DNA of 7,088 nt from CALNYX01 sp942490925. GTDB taxonomy: Bacteria > Chlamydiota > Chlamydiia > Chlamydiales > JAAKFR01. Below the pieces are notes generated by a model. That model ran no database searches. It was not told where the DNA came from and saw only the letters and a program-made list of their open reading frames with translations. This document shows positions 1-5,938 of the stretch, one piece after another (position 1 is the first letter of the stretch; each line of letters begins with the position of its first letter). The translations under genes were made by a program, and so were the position numbers. Location: assembly GCA_942490925.1 (NCBI GenBank), contig CALNYX010000065.1, positions 1 through 7,088 on the forward strand, in the 5' to 3' direction.

Positions 1-822
1 TCCTATCTCCCTAACATTACGTGTAAACTTAGGTTCTAAATCAACCTTCTCAGGGTCTACCTTTACAAACACGCATAGGGCAGGGTCTGGCTTGCTATAA
101 TAAATAACAATAGAGGCAAAATTCTTTATTCTTTTAAATGCATAGTAATGCTTAAGTTGCTTCTCTTGAACATCTTCACCAAGAGTACGTAAATGCTCAC
201 ACAAACTTTCGTACACAGCTTTTAACTGCTCAGAAGCTTTAGATAGCGACTTTTCATGTTCACTAACTTCGATCTCAATTGTGGAAGCTACAGAGCATAC
301 CTTACGTTTCTTCTGTTCTTCCGGAACATTTACCAGCTCAAACATTAAATAACGCTCTTCAAACAAGCGGTAACGAATCAACTCAATGGTTCGTTCAATC
401 TGCTGCACAGCATGTTCATCGTAACGGGTAAAATCAGCAGCTATGCAAAGAAGGCGCGGTACACTCCAATCAATATTGGAAGCAACCTCTTCACCGAATT
501 TACCCTGAACGAGTAACTGAAACTCCGCCTGATGCTCCATCAACCAATCGAGATAAAACAATCCCTGATTGATGACGTTTTCGCTCACATCACGCTTGTA
601 TTCAATAATGACAGGACAATTGTTCTCATCCAGCCCCAATGAATCAATACGCCCTCTATGGCGATTGCCTGTGGAATATTCAGAAGCAAGAAAACGAACA
701 CCGAGAAACGACTCCATGTTGTTTTCAATAAGGGTCTGAAGCTTCTTTTCTACATCAGCATTTTTCGGTTCAAGTTCACGCACAGTACCATTGGAATAGT
801 CAAACAGCTTAATATCACTCAT
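1..822 (-). CDS. PD-(D/E)XK nuclease-fold protein with DUF5655-like C-terminus, 3' end cut off by window edge
   Basis: An open frame of 274 codons runs from an ATG at 822 to the window edge without a stop, so the C-terminus is missing, probably by a few tens of residues. The protein opens MSDIKLF, typical of the DUF5655/COG3586 family. Residues about 40-77 carry a PD-(D/E)XK-like core: ..GRIDSLG.., with Asp60 followed by IIEYKR holding Glu74-x-Lys76, the expected metal-binding and catalytic residues of a restriction-endonuclease-like (NucS-type) fold. Residues about 195-270 (HYYAFKRIKNFASIVIYY and onward) resemble the DUF5655 domain. The start is supported by a GAGG ribosome binding site 8 nt upstream. 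The gene follows the hsdM-hsdS operon on the same strand but sits behind a terminator hairpin, so it may have its own promoter. The family is recalled as recurring near type I R-M genes, but its substrate is not established; nuclease activity is inferred from motifs only. The fold and family call is fairly secure, the function is not. Confidence 0.85.
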   Translation of the reverse strand, partial: MSDIKLFDYSNGTVRELEPKNADVEKKLQTLIENNMESFLGVRFLASEYSTGNRHRGRIDSLGLDENNCPVIIEYKRDVSENVINQGLFYLDWLMEHQAEFQLLVQGKFGEEVASNIDWSVPRLLCIAADFTRYDEHAVQQIERTIELIRYRLFEERYLMFELVNVPEEQKKRKVCSVASTIEIEVSEHEKSLSKASEQLKAVYESLCEHLRTLGEDVQEKQLKHYYAFKRIKNFASIVIYYSKPDPALCVFVKVDPEKVDLEPKFTRNVREIG

Positions 823-830
823 AGTATTTA

Positions 831-834
831 CCTC
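831..834 (-). promoter_or_regulatory. Ribosome binding site of the DUF5655 nuclease gene
   Basis: The minus-strand sequence TTTGAGGTAAATACTATG gives GAGG 8 nt before the ATG at 822. The T-tract of the upstream hairpin runs directly into this site, so a transcript terminated in the T-tract stops just short of the ribosome binding site. Confidence 0.6.
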
Positions 835-870
835 AAAAAAATATCGCCGTTCAAAATTGAACGGCGATAT
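835..870 (-). terminator. Intrinsic terminator after the hsdM-hsdS-membrane protein block
   Basis: Bases 841-854 and 857-870 are perfect 14-bp inverted repeats around a 2-nt centre. On the minus strand the hairpin is followed by seven T residues (841-835), the classic shape of a Rho-independent terminator. It lies 30 nt past the stop codon of the small membrane protein gene. On the plus strand no T-tract follows (AAATTTGTC), so it should act in one direction only. The perfect palindrome could also be a protein operator. Confidence 0.85.
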
Positions 871-881
871 AAATTTGTCAA
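853..881 (-). promoter_or_regulatory. Possible sigma70 promoter overlapping the terminator hairpin
   Basis: On the minus strand a perfect TTGACA -35 hexamer (881-876) is followed after 17 nt by AATTTT (858-853), a poor 3/6 -10 match in the hairpin centre. A start about 7 nt further on, near 846, would put the 5' end inside the second arm of the hairpin. Such a transcript lacks the first arm and could not fold the terminator, so it would escape termination and express the nuclease gene independently of hsd transcription. The -35 and spacing are seen; promoter activity is inferred, and the weak -10 is the main doubt. Confidence 0.35.
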
Positions 882-899
882 TCGAATTTAAGGAATAAG

Positions 900-1331
900 T
901 TATTTTTCTGAATAGATAACACGTAATGAGGATGCGATACGACGCAGTTTATAACGAATTTTAGGTACTGCCGGATGCACCTCAGCAATGCGAGACTCCA
1001 TCCAAGCAATTGTGGCATCCATTTCTTCAATTAATCTTTCATAGTTAGTCCCTGACCAACTATCGCGTAACCCCCGAAGAATCCGCAAGGACGGCTCATA
1101 ATATTCCATAAATCGCCTTAGCTCAAAAACGACCGCAAGCTGTCTATCAAGCCGCATAGGGTACTTGGGATCTTCACCCTCAACAAGTTCCTTTATTAAC
1201 TTGTGATACGTCTTGAACTGAAGATTTTTTTGTTCCTGTCGCTTCTGAAAAATATATTGAAAAGCAAGCCAAAGAAGAGGAATTGCAGCAAGAGCAGCAC
1301 TGACTACACCAGTTAATTCTGAAAGTGTCAT
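900..1331 (-). CDS. Small membrane-anchored protein of unknown function in the type I R-M operon
   Basis: From the preferred start the product has 143 residues. Residues about 6-28 form one hydrophobic helix (VVSAALAAIPLLWLAFQYIF), followed by a basic stretch (QKRQEQK), which predicts a single N-terminal membrane anchor with the bulk in the cytoplasm. The rest is predicted helical and charged (FKTYHKLIKELVEG, LDRQLAVVFELRRF, YERLIEEMDATIAWMESRI). The frame has an ATG at 1343 that overlaps the hsdS stop as TAATG, but its Shine-Dalgarno spacing is only about 3 nt. The Met four codons later (1331) has a perfect GGAGG 5 nt upstream and is chosen here. Tight coupling to hsdS suggests co-expression with the methylase. 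I do not recognise a named family; the EF(K)xYHxLIKEL..LDRQxAVxFELRxF pattern recalls small proteins seen at other mobile or defence loci, but that is memory, not a search. An accessory R-M role is inference from position. Confidence 0.8.
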   Translation of the reverse strand: MTLSELTGVVSAALAAIPLLWLAFQYIFQKRQEQKNLQFKTYHKLIKELVEGEDPKYPMRLDRQLAVVFELRRFMEYYEPSLRILRGLRDSWSGTNYERLIEEMDATIAWMESRIAEVHPAVPKIRYKLRRIASSLRVIYSEK

Positions 1332-1335
1332 TCTC

Positions 1336-1340
1336 GCCTC
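1336..1340 (-). promoter_or_regulatory. GGAGG ribosome binding site that sets the start of the small membrane protein
   Basis: GGAGGCGAGAATG on the minus strand places a consensus Shine-Dalgarno 5 nt before the ATG at 1331. The alternative ATG at 1343 would make this site part of the coding sequence (Met-Glu-Ala-Arg-Met). Confidence 0.6.
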
Positions 1341-1342
1341 CA

Positions 1343-2629
1343 TTAATCCTTATTCCAATCACGCACATCAATCTTGCCTGTTACGGATGCGGAGATAAGG
1401 GCGATGCGGCGTTCTTTGAGTAATTCTATCTGTCTGTTCGCTCGATCAGTTAGGGCATCATTCTTTGTCAACATAGCACTTACCCACGATAGAATTTGAA
1501 GTTGTTCTTTATATGGAGGAACAGCTAATTTTACAGCAGCAAATTTCGAGTAACGAAACCGTGGAGCCCGTTCCCTAACTGATGGACAAATCATAAATAT
1601 ATAATCACGCTGAGCCATGATACGTAGCAATAACGCATGATACTCACATGAGGTATTTTTTTCATACGGCAAACATACAACATACTCAGGACTACATTTT
1701 CCTTCTGAATCAGAGACACCTACGGCCCCAGCAAATGCATCCATAGATTGAATAACTAAATCTCCAACTCTAACACCTTGATAGCCAACTTCTTTATCTG
1801 CAAGAGTGTAGCCTGTAGCTCTTCGGTTTAACCGAAGGGTAACTTCCCCATCACGATAAGCTGTGATAATTTGATCTTCAGTTCTTACAGGACGACTTTG
1901 CTCTTTATACAAAAACTTTGAGGAAATAATTTTCCAATGCTCCGGCACTTCCCCCAGCCATTCAACGCCGGAGTCTTTCATCGGAGCATCAGGGTTCAGC
2001 CCTTTGGTTACAGCATGAGAAATAACAGCCTGTCGCTTCTCTTTAAGCAGCTCAATCAACTTTTCCTGCTTCTCAATAAGACGATCTATTTTCGCTGTTT
2101 CGTGGTCGAGGAATGCGGCTATTTGGGTTTGTTCATCAACAGGAGGAACCATAAAACGGTACTGATATAGATCCTCCATTCTAAATGATGCCTGCATATG
2201 GTCAGGAATCAAGCCCCTTTCATATGCAAATAGTGGTTGTAGGTGATAAAAATAAAAGTTTATCAATATATTTTGGGCGGTTGAACGAATTATCATACAA
2301 TTCTGCGACAAGCTAAAACAACCTCGTAAGTGACTTAAGGTCATCGCTTTTGCACCTACAGTTGTTGAAAAAAGAACACCATCCTCACCAACATCAAATT
2401 CATAACTCTCAATGTAGCCCATAATACCGGAAGCATTCGTTTGCCCGCTGTAAACAGGATATAAACTTTCCTTAGATGCACAATACTCCTTAGTAAGAGC
2501 TTGAGCATTTCTTCCCTTTTCTGCCTGAAAAGTCCAAGAAAGCTTGGCAGTACTCCAATTCCTTGGCACATCCCCCAACCATTCTACACCAGAGTCTTTA
2601 TACTCTGGATACGGCTTGTACTTACCCAT
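1343..2629 (-). CDS. hsdS: Type I restriction-modification system specificity subunit S
   Basis: This 428-residue protein is of normal HsdS length and supplies DNA sequence recognition to the M2S methylase and R2M2S restriction complex. It has two half-repeats. Each begins with the HsdS signature KDSGVEWLG(D/E)VP..W (residues 11-25 and 218-232), runs through a target recognition domain (about 26-160 and 233-370), then PP..EQ..I (162-170, 371-379) and a helical spacer. The central spacer (about 174-212, LDHETAKIDRLIEKQEKLIE then LLKEKRQAVISHAVTKG) and the C-terminal one (IELLKERRIALISASVTGKI, 401-420) form the conserved coiled coil that docks two HsdM copies and sets the distance between half-sites. 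The ATG at 2629 overlaps the hsdM stop (TAATG), with AGGAGG about 10 nt upstream. Both target recognition domains appear full length, implying a bipartite target that cannot be read from sequence. Some Type I-like loci are methylase-only, and hsdR is not visible here. Confidence 0.95.
   Translation of the reverse strand: MGKYKPYPEYKDSGVEWLGDVPRNWSTAKLSWTFQAEKGRNAQALTKEYCASKESLYPVYSGQTNASGIMGYIESYEFDVGEDGVLFSTTVGAKAMTLSHLRGCFSLSQNCMIIRSTAQNILINFYFYHLQPLFAYERGLIPDHMQASFRMEDLYQYRFMVPPVDEQTQIAAFLDHETAKIDRLIEKQEKLIELLKEKRQAVISHAVTKGLNPDAPMKDSGVEWLGEVPEHWKIISSKFLYKEQSRPVRTEDQIITAYRDGEVTLRLNRRATGYTLADKEVGYQGVRVGDLVIQSMDAFAGAVGVSDSEGKCSPEYVVCLPYEKNTSCEYHALLLRIMAQRDYIFMICPSVRERAPRFRYSKFAAVKLAVPPYKEQLQILSWVSAMLTKNDALTDRANRQIELLKERRIALISASVTGKIDVRDWNKD
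1944..1978. repeat. Intragenic direct repeat of hsdS, copy 2 (start of second half)
   Basis: This segment codes for DSGVEWLGEVP and matches 2565-2599 at 30 of 35 bases in the same orientation. Such repeats bound the first target recognition domain and could allow exchange of that domain by homologous recombination, as known for other HsdS genes. Confidence 0.75.
2565..2599. repeat. Intragenic direct repeat of hsdS, copy 1 (start of first half)
   Basis: This segment codes for DSGVEWLGDVP and is the partner of 1944-1978, with five mismatches in 35 bases. The two copies lie 621 bp apart, the length of one HsdS half. Confidence 0.75.
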
Positions 2630-4584
2630 TAGGAGTGTACCTCCTGAAGGAGAGTCATAATCTCTGCACTAAGGCCGTCGAGTTCTGCATCAATCTCTTC
2701 GAGAGGGCGTGGTGGTACGTACTTGTAGAAATGGCGGTTGAATGGAATCTCGTACCCTACTATGCCCGCTTTGCCGTCTTTTTCATCCGTTTTGGCTTCG
2801 TCAATCCATGCATCTGGAACGTGTGGCAACACTTCACAGGCAAAGTATTCTTCTACTGATTCAGTAAGTGGTACATTTTCATAATCGCGGAGGTTAGAAT
2901 TAGCTTCCGGTTTGCCTTTAGTGGTACAAACATCTGCTTCATCGTCGTGATCGGAAAAATGCTTTTGCAGCAATTTAAACTGAGCTGCGGAAAGTTTTAC
3001 GCCAACCTTTGCGATTGCCTTTTTAAACACATCACGGGAGTGATATTTTTCATCAAGCGTTGCCAGTGCGTCGAGAGTCTGCGCTTGCAAAGTCACATCC
3101 CACTTAGTCCATGCTTTATCGGCAACAAGGGCTGTAATGCGGGCTTCATCTTTAGGATAAAACGCAAGCTGCAACGGACGCTCAACTGTTATGCGACGGT
3201 AGCCAAAGGCATTTGTATCGAACAGCTTACAGCTTTCAGATGATTCAAATTCACCGTACTGCTTCACAATAGAATCAATCTGCCCATCATCAAGCATACG
3301 GCGCTTAGAACCAAGTGACTTACGCATAGGCACAAACAAGTCTGTGGCGTTAATGAGCTGTACCTTGCCCTTACGCTCTGCTGATTTGCGATTACTCAAA
3401 ATCCAAATATAGGTGGCAATACCTGTATTGTAGAACATGTCTGTTGGCAGCGCGACAATACCTTCCAGCAAGTCGTTTTCAAGAATATACCGACGAATTT
3501 CGCTTTCACCGGAACCAGCACCACCAGTAAAGAGCGGGGAGCCGTTCAGGATAATGCCGATACGGGAGCCGCCCTGATCTGCCGGTTTCATTTTGCTAAT
3601 GAGATGTAGAAGGAAGAGCAAAGAGCCGTCAGAAACGCGAGGGAGTCCGGCACCGAATCGGCCACCATGCCCTTTCACCTTGTGCTCATCCTGAATGACT
3701 TTTTGCACCTTTTTCCAATCCACACCAAACGGCGGGTTGGAGAGCATGTAGTCAAATTTTTCATATGGAAGCTGGTCATCAGAAAGAGTATTGCCAAGCT
3801 TAATGTTGGAAACTGTCTGATTCTTAATGAGCATATCACCCTTACAGATTGCATACGATTCTGGATTAAGCTCCTGTCCATGCACATTCACAACAGCATT
3901 CTGGTTCATTTCTGACATAAGCGCTGTGCCTTCAGAAAGGAAACCGCCTGTTCCTGCTGTCGGGTCATACAAAGTACGAATCGCGCCAGGCTGCGTTAAG
4001 GACTCATCGTCATCCATAAACACAAGGCTGGTAGCAAGATGAACGATGTCACGAGGAGTAAAGTGTTCCCCTGCTGTCTCGTTGGATGATTCAGCAAACT
4101 TTCGGATCAGCTCTTCAAAGGCCAGACCCATTTCATAGTTACTGAGCTTTGCCGGAGAAAGATCCATTGAAGCAAACTTCTGTACAATCAGATACAACAA
4201 GTTCGCTTTATCAAGCAGTTCAAGAAATTCTGAAAAATGAAAGTGATCAAAAATCTCACGAGCCTCAGGACTAAACGCTTGAACATAGGCTTCGAGGTTT
4301 TCAAGAATCTGCGTTTCACCAAGGTTACCAAGAGTCATTGGTGATGTATTATAGAAAGGCTGCTTGGCTGCATTAGAAAGCAAAGCCGGAAGTGCATCGC
4401 CAAAGCTTTCACCTTGCTCAGCCACTTGCAACACCGCATCTTTTGTTGGCTCCAACACACATTCAAGACGACGAAGAAGCGTGAAAGGAAGAATCACACG
4501 TCCGTACTGAGATTGTTTAAGATCCCCACGCAGCAAATCAGCAACAGCCCAGATAAAGTTCGCCGTAGCAGTAAAATTAACCAC
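2629..4584 (-). CDS. hsdM: Type I restriction-modification system methyltransferase subunit M (N6-adenine)
   Basis: The product methylates adenine N6 using S-adenosylmethionine, acting with HsdS; unmethylated sites would be cut by HsdR, which is not in the window. From the GTG start it has 651 residues. The N-terminal helical domain (FTATANFIWAVADLLRG then LKQSQYGRVILPFTLLRRLE, about 3-45) is the HsdM_N type. The methylase core follows: GEHFTPRDIV (about 172-181), SAM-binding motif I DPTAGTGGFL (207-216) and catalytic motif IV NPPF (283-286). A C-terminal extension of some 150 residues ends in a short helix (LEEIDAELDGLSAEIMTLLQ), as in the longer HsdM subfamily. An upstream in-frame ATG at 4605 exists, but AGGAG lies 5 nt before the GTG at 4584, and family proteins begin close to NFTATANFIW, so GTG is chosen. 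The gene leads the operon and overlaps hsdS by one base. Confidence 0.95.
   Translation of the reverse strand: MVNFTATANFIWAVADLLRGDLKQSQYGRVILPFTLLRRLECVLEPTKDAVLQVAEQGESFGDALPALLSNAAKQPFYNTSPMTLGNLGETQILENLEAYVQAFSPEAREIFDHFHFSEFLELLDKANLLYLIVQKFASMDLSPAKLSNYEMGLAFEELIRKFAESSNETAGEHFTPRDIVHLATSLVFMDDDESLTQPGAIRTLYDPTAGTGGFLSEGTALMSEMNQNAVVNVHGQELNPESYAICKGDMLIKNQTVSNIKLGNTLSDDQLPYEKFDYMLSNPPFGVDWKKVQKVIQDEHKVKGHGGRFGAGLPRVSDGSLLFLLHLISKMKPADQGGSRIGIILNGSPLFTGGAGSGESEIRRYILENDLLEGIVALPTDMFYNTGIATYIWILSNRKSAERKGKVQLINATDLFVPMRKSLGSKRRMLDDGQIDSIVKQYGEFESSESCKLFDTNAFGYRRITVERPLQLAFYPKDEARITALVADKAWTKWDVTLQAQTLDALATLDEKYHSRDVFKKAIAKVGVKLSAAQFKLLQKHFSDHDDEADVCTTKGKPEANSNLRDYENVPLTESVEEYFACEVLPHVPDAWIDEAKTDEKDGKAGIVGYEIPFNRHFYKYVPPRPLEEIDAELDGLSAEIMTLLQEVHS
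2631..2645 (-). promoter_or_regulatory. Hairpin that could mask the hsdS ribosome binding site
   Basis: On the minus strand AGGAG (2645-2641), a 5-nt loop GTACA and CTCCT (2635-2631) can pair perfectly. The first arm is the hsdS Shine-Dalgarno and the second ends at the T of the hsdM stop codon. Ribosomes finishing hsdM would open it, which would couple HsdS synthesis to HsdM synthesis. The pairing is seen; the regulatory effect is inferred. Confidence 0.45.
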
Positions 4585-4589
4585 AAAAA

Positions 4590-4594
4590 CTCCT
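4590..4594 (-). promoter_or_regulatory. Ribosome binding site that fixes the GTG start of hsdM
   Basis: AGGAGTTTTTGTG on the minus strand places AGGAG 5 nt before the GTG at 4584. No comparable site precedes the ATG at 4605. Confidence 0.65.
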
Positions 4595-4605
4595 ATATTC
4601 AGCAT

Positions 4606-4620
4606 GATAGCATGGCTATC
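4606..4620. repeat. Palindrome in the hsdM leader, possible operator or hairpin
   Basis: GATAGC-ATG-GCTATC is a perfect 6-bp inverted repeat with a 3-nt centre, 11 nt upstream of the hsdM ribosome binding site. On the minus strand TATACT (4631-4626) just upstream could be a -10 box with a start near 4619, placing the palindrome at the transcript start. No convincing -35 accompanies it (ACCATA at 17-nt spacing). This may be an operator controlling hsdM or a 5' leader hairpin. Confidence 0.3.
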
Positions 4621-4881
4621 TAATTAGTATAATCAAGAGCTGTGGTTGTATGGTTTTAGGGGATGTGTGGCAAGGGGCAAGGTGGATCTTGCTGCAACCT
4701 AATGGACACTAAATTTAGGCAGTACCTTGAATGTAAGAGGAGATAATTGTTTGAAGACGTATAAAATATCGAAAGGGAGCGACCAACAAACAGGTGTCAT
4801 TGAGAGGCTCCCAAAAAACATATAAAAACCACATCCCGCAGTAAGAATAGGCAACATCCCAAAATATATTGCTTAAACATC
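4621..4881. other. Divergent intergenic region without a recognisable gene
   Basis: Together with its flanks this is the roughly 360-bp gap between hsdM and the plus-strand lipoprotein gene. No open frame here has both a good start and a family resemblance. It holds GGCAAGG repeated in tandem (around 4668-4682), a segment at 4700-4750 with a ribosome-binding-like AGAGGAGATAATTG but only very short frames behind it, and a long-loop inverted repeat (4775-4812). A plus-strand TATAAT at 4628 has no -35. I see no RNA gene or riboswitch. Confidence 0.5.
4775..4812. repeat. Inverted repeat GGGAGC...GCTCCC with nested pairing
   Basis: GGGAGC at 4775-4780 pairs with GCTCCC at 4807-4812 across 26 nt. 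Inside, GACC (4781-4784) can pair with GGTGTC (from 4793) with one bulged base, so a partly extended stem-loop is possible. A-rich sequence follows on the plus strand and only TTT on the minus strand, so it is not a good terminator in either direction. Function unknown. Confidence 0.3.
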
Positions 4882-4910
4882 TTGAAAGTACAAGCTGATA
4901 GCTTTATCAG
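4882..4910 (+). promoter_or_regulatory. Probable sigma70 promoter of the lipoprotein gene with an overlapping inverted repeat
   Basis: TTGAAA (4882-4887, 5/6 consensus) and TATCAG (4905-4910, 4/6) are separated by 17 nt, giving a start near 4917 and a leader of about 26 nt to the ATG at 4943. CTGATA-GCTT-TATCAG (4895-4910) is a 6-bp inverted repeat that includes the -10 box, a possible repressor site. Confidence 0.45.
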
Positions 4911-4933
4911 TCTACGTATATTCAATACTCACG

Positions 4934-4938
4934 GGAGG
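4934..4938 (+). promoter_or_regulatory. Ribosome binding site of the lipoprotein gene
   Basis: GGAGG lies 4 nt before the ATG at 4943 and supports that start, which also gives a well-formed signal peptide. Confidence 0.65.
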
Positions 4939-4942
4939 GTAT

Positions 4943-5908
4943 ATGACACAACGATTACCACATGTTCTTTTTTTGCTTGTTCTTATGATGCTAGTTACAG
5001 GCTGTAATTTCCATCCAACGCTTGATACTTCTTCTGATGAAAAATTTCGTTCCTCTATCAAAATGCTCACTAAAGATCTAAGCCAGGCTGAACATCAAAA
5101 ATTTGAAAGCTGCATGGCAATACTCATTACCGATGGAAGGACAACAAACCTCCCCGAAGGTAAGTTAGAAAATCTTTTCATCCTTAGCGTAAGTCCTTTC
5201 ATGAAATTCAACGATAAACTCGTTGCTCTTCATGGAATGACAGCCGATCAAATTATTGAGCAAAGTAAAGTTGTAAGGGCAAAATACGAATTTAACCGTC
5301 TTACTAAAAGAAAAGACAGACTTATTGAGTACATTGCTCACTTGGAGCAAAAAAGAGAAGATGCTGCGAAGGAAGAGCTAAGAAAGCAACGTGAAGCTGA
5401 AGAAGAAAAACAATTGCTCGCTGAGGAAAAAGAAATCAGAAAGCAGTTAGCTGTTGTTAATGAAAAAATTACGTATAAGAAAAAATCAAAGTATTGGGAT
5501 ATGGCAACGTATTCATGTAAAATAGTAAACAAAGGTCCTCTTCCAATATCCTCATATTATATTAAGTTTCCTGCTCAACAGCCAACATCATCTAACCATA
5601 AGACGATAACGTATAAAACCGTCAATCAGTATGACTTAAACTTCCAACAAGAGGATTCTTTTGAGGTTACATTTGATTTTACCTATTCCCCGACTTCTTC
5701 TGGGAAAATCAAAAAAATTAACATGCTTCCTATAGAAATCATTAAGGCAACAAGTAAAAAATATGATGATTTCAAAAAGAATAAACATCGCTCATTCTCC
5801 TTGTTCTCCTCAACTTTTTCTCAATACGATGAAAAAAAACTTGTCAATTCTCACAATGAATTAGAGCAGGTTGAAACAAAATTAAAAAAGTTCTCAAAAC
5901 ATAAATAA
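4943..5908 (+). CDS. DUF6694-type lipoprotein with coiled coil and C-terminal beta-rich domain
   Basis: The 321-residue product begins with a lipoprotein signal peptide: Arg4, hydrophobic core LFLLVLMML (9-17), and lipobox VTGC with the acylated Cys at 21. Asn22 at the +2 position is not the Asp of inner-membrane retention, so outer-membrane sorting is likely. Residues about 24-115 (LDTSSDEKFRSSIKMLTKDL through GMTADQIIEQSKVVRAKY) resemble DUF6694, a family of lipoproteins of unknown role, with its pattern of T/SSDE.F..SI then TADQII..A/S. Residues about 116-176 are highly charged (EQKREDAAKEELRKQREAEE) and predict a coiled coil. Residues about 178-270 alternate hydrophobic and polar (SCKIVNKGPLPISSYYIKF) like a beta-sandwich domain of the kind often found at the C-terminus of this family. 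The last 40 residues are basic and helical. It has its own promoter and terminator, so it appears monocistronic. The family assignment is by recalled pattern; the function is unknown. Confidence 0.85.
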   Translation: MTQRLPHVLFLLVLMMLVTGCNFHPTLDTSSDEKFRSSIKMLTKDLSQAEHQKFESCMAILITDGRTTNLPEGKLENLFILSVSPFMKFNDKLVALHGMTADQIIEQSKVVRAKYEFNRLTKRKDRLIEYIAHLEQKREDAAKEELRKQREAEEEKQLLAEEKEIRKQLAVVNEKITYKKKSKYWDMATYSCKIVNKGPLPISSYYIKFPAQQPTSSNHKTITYKTVNQYDLNFQQEDSFEVTFDFTYSPTSSGKIKKINMLPIEIIKATSKKYDDFKKNKHRSFSLFSSTFSQYDEKKLVNSHNELEQVETKLKKFSKHK

Positions 5909-5909
5909 C

Positions 5910-5937
5910 AAAAAAGCCCTCATATGAGGGCTTTTTT
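5910..5937. terminator. Bidirectional intrinsic terminator between convergent genes
   Basis: A6 (5910-5915), GCCCTCA (5916-5922), a 2-nt centre, TGAGGGC (5925-5931) and T6 (5932-5937) form a symmetric 7-bp GC-rich stem extended by A-T pairs. Each strand sees the stem followed by T6. It sits one base after the lipoprotein stop codon and one base after the stop of the minus-strand small membrane protein gene, so it can end both transcripts. Confidence 0.93.
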
Positions 5938-5938
5938 G

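Noticed and set aside
658..891. Plus-strand open frame of 77 codons.
   Set aside because: It runs antisense through the nuclease gene and the terminator hairpin, has no ribosome binding site and no family resemblance.
1332..1343. ATG at 1343 as the start of the small membrane protein (TAATG overlap with hsdS).
   Set aside because: The ATG at 1331 has a perfect GGAGG at good spacing, whereas the site before 1343 is only about 3 nt away. Both starts remain possible and differ by four residues.
2563..2859. Plus-strand open frame of 98 codons across the hsdM-hsdS junction, and similar antisense frames at 2947-3243 and 3667-3915.
   Set aside because: They are antisense to strongly supported hsd genes, are compositionally shadows and lack start signals.
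4585..4605. ATG at 4605 as the hsdM start.
   Set aside because: The GTG at 4584 has AGGAG at 5 nt and fits the usual N-terminus of the family; the extra seven residues would include the ribosome binding site.
4628..4633. Perfect plus-strand TATAAT.
   Set aside because: There is no acceptable -35 at 16-18 nt and no plus-strand gene near; the better promoter for the lipoprotein is at 4882-4910.
4690..4760. Segment AATGGACACTAAATTTAGGC followed by a GAGGAG motif, reminiscent of the left end of an IS3-family element.
   Set aside because: No transposase coding sequence, no clear matching right-end inverted repeat and no target duplication can be seen; the resemblance is too short to call a mobile element.
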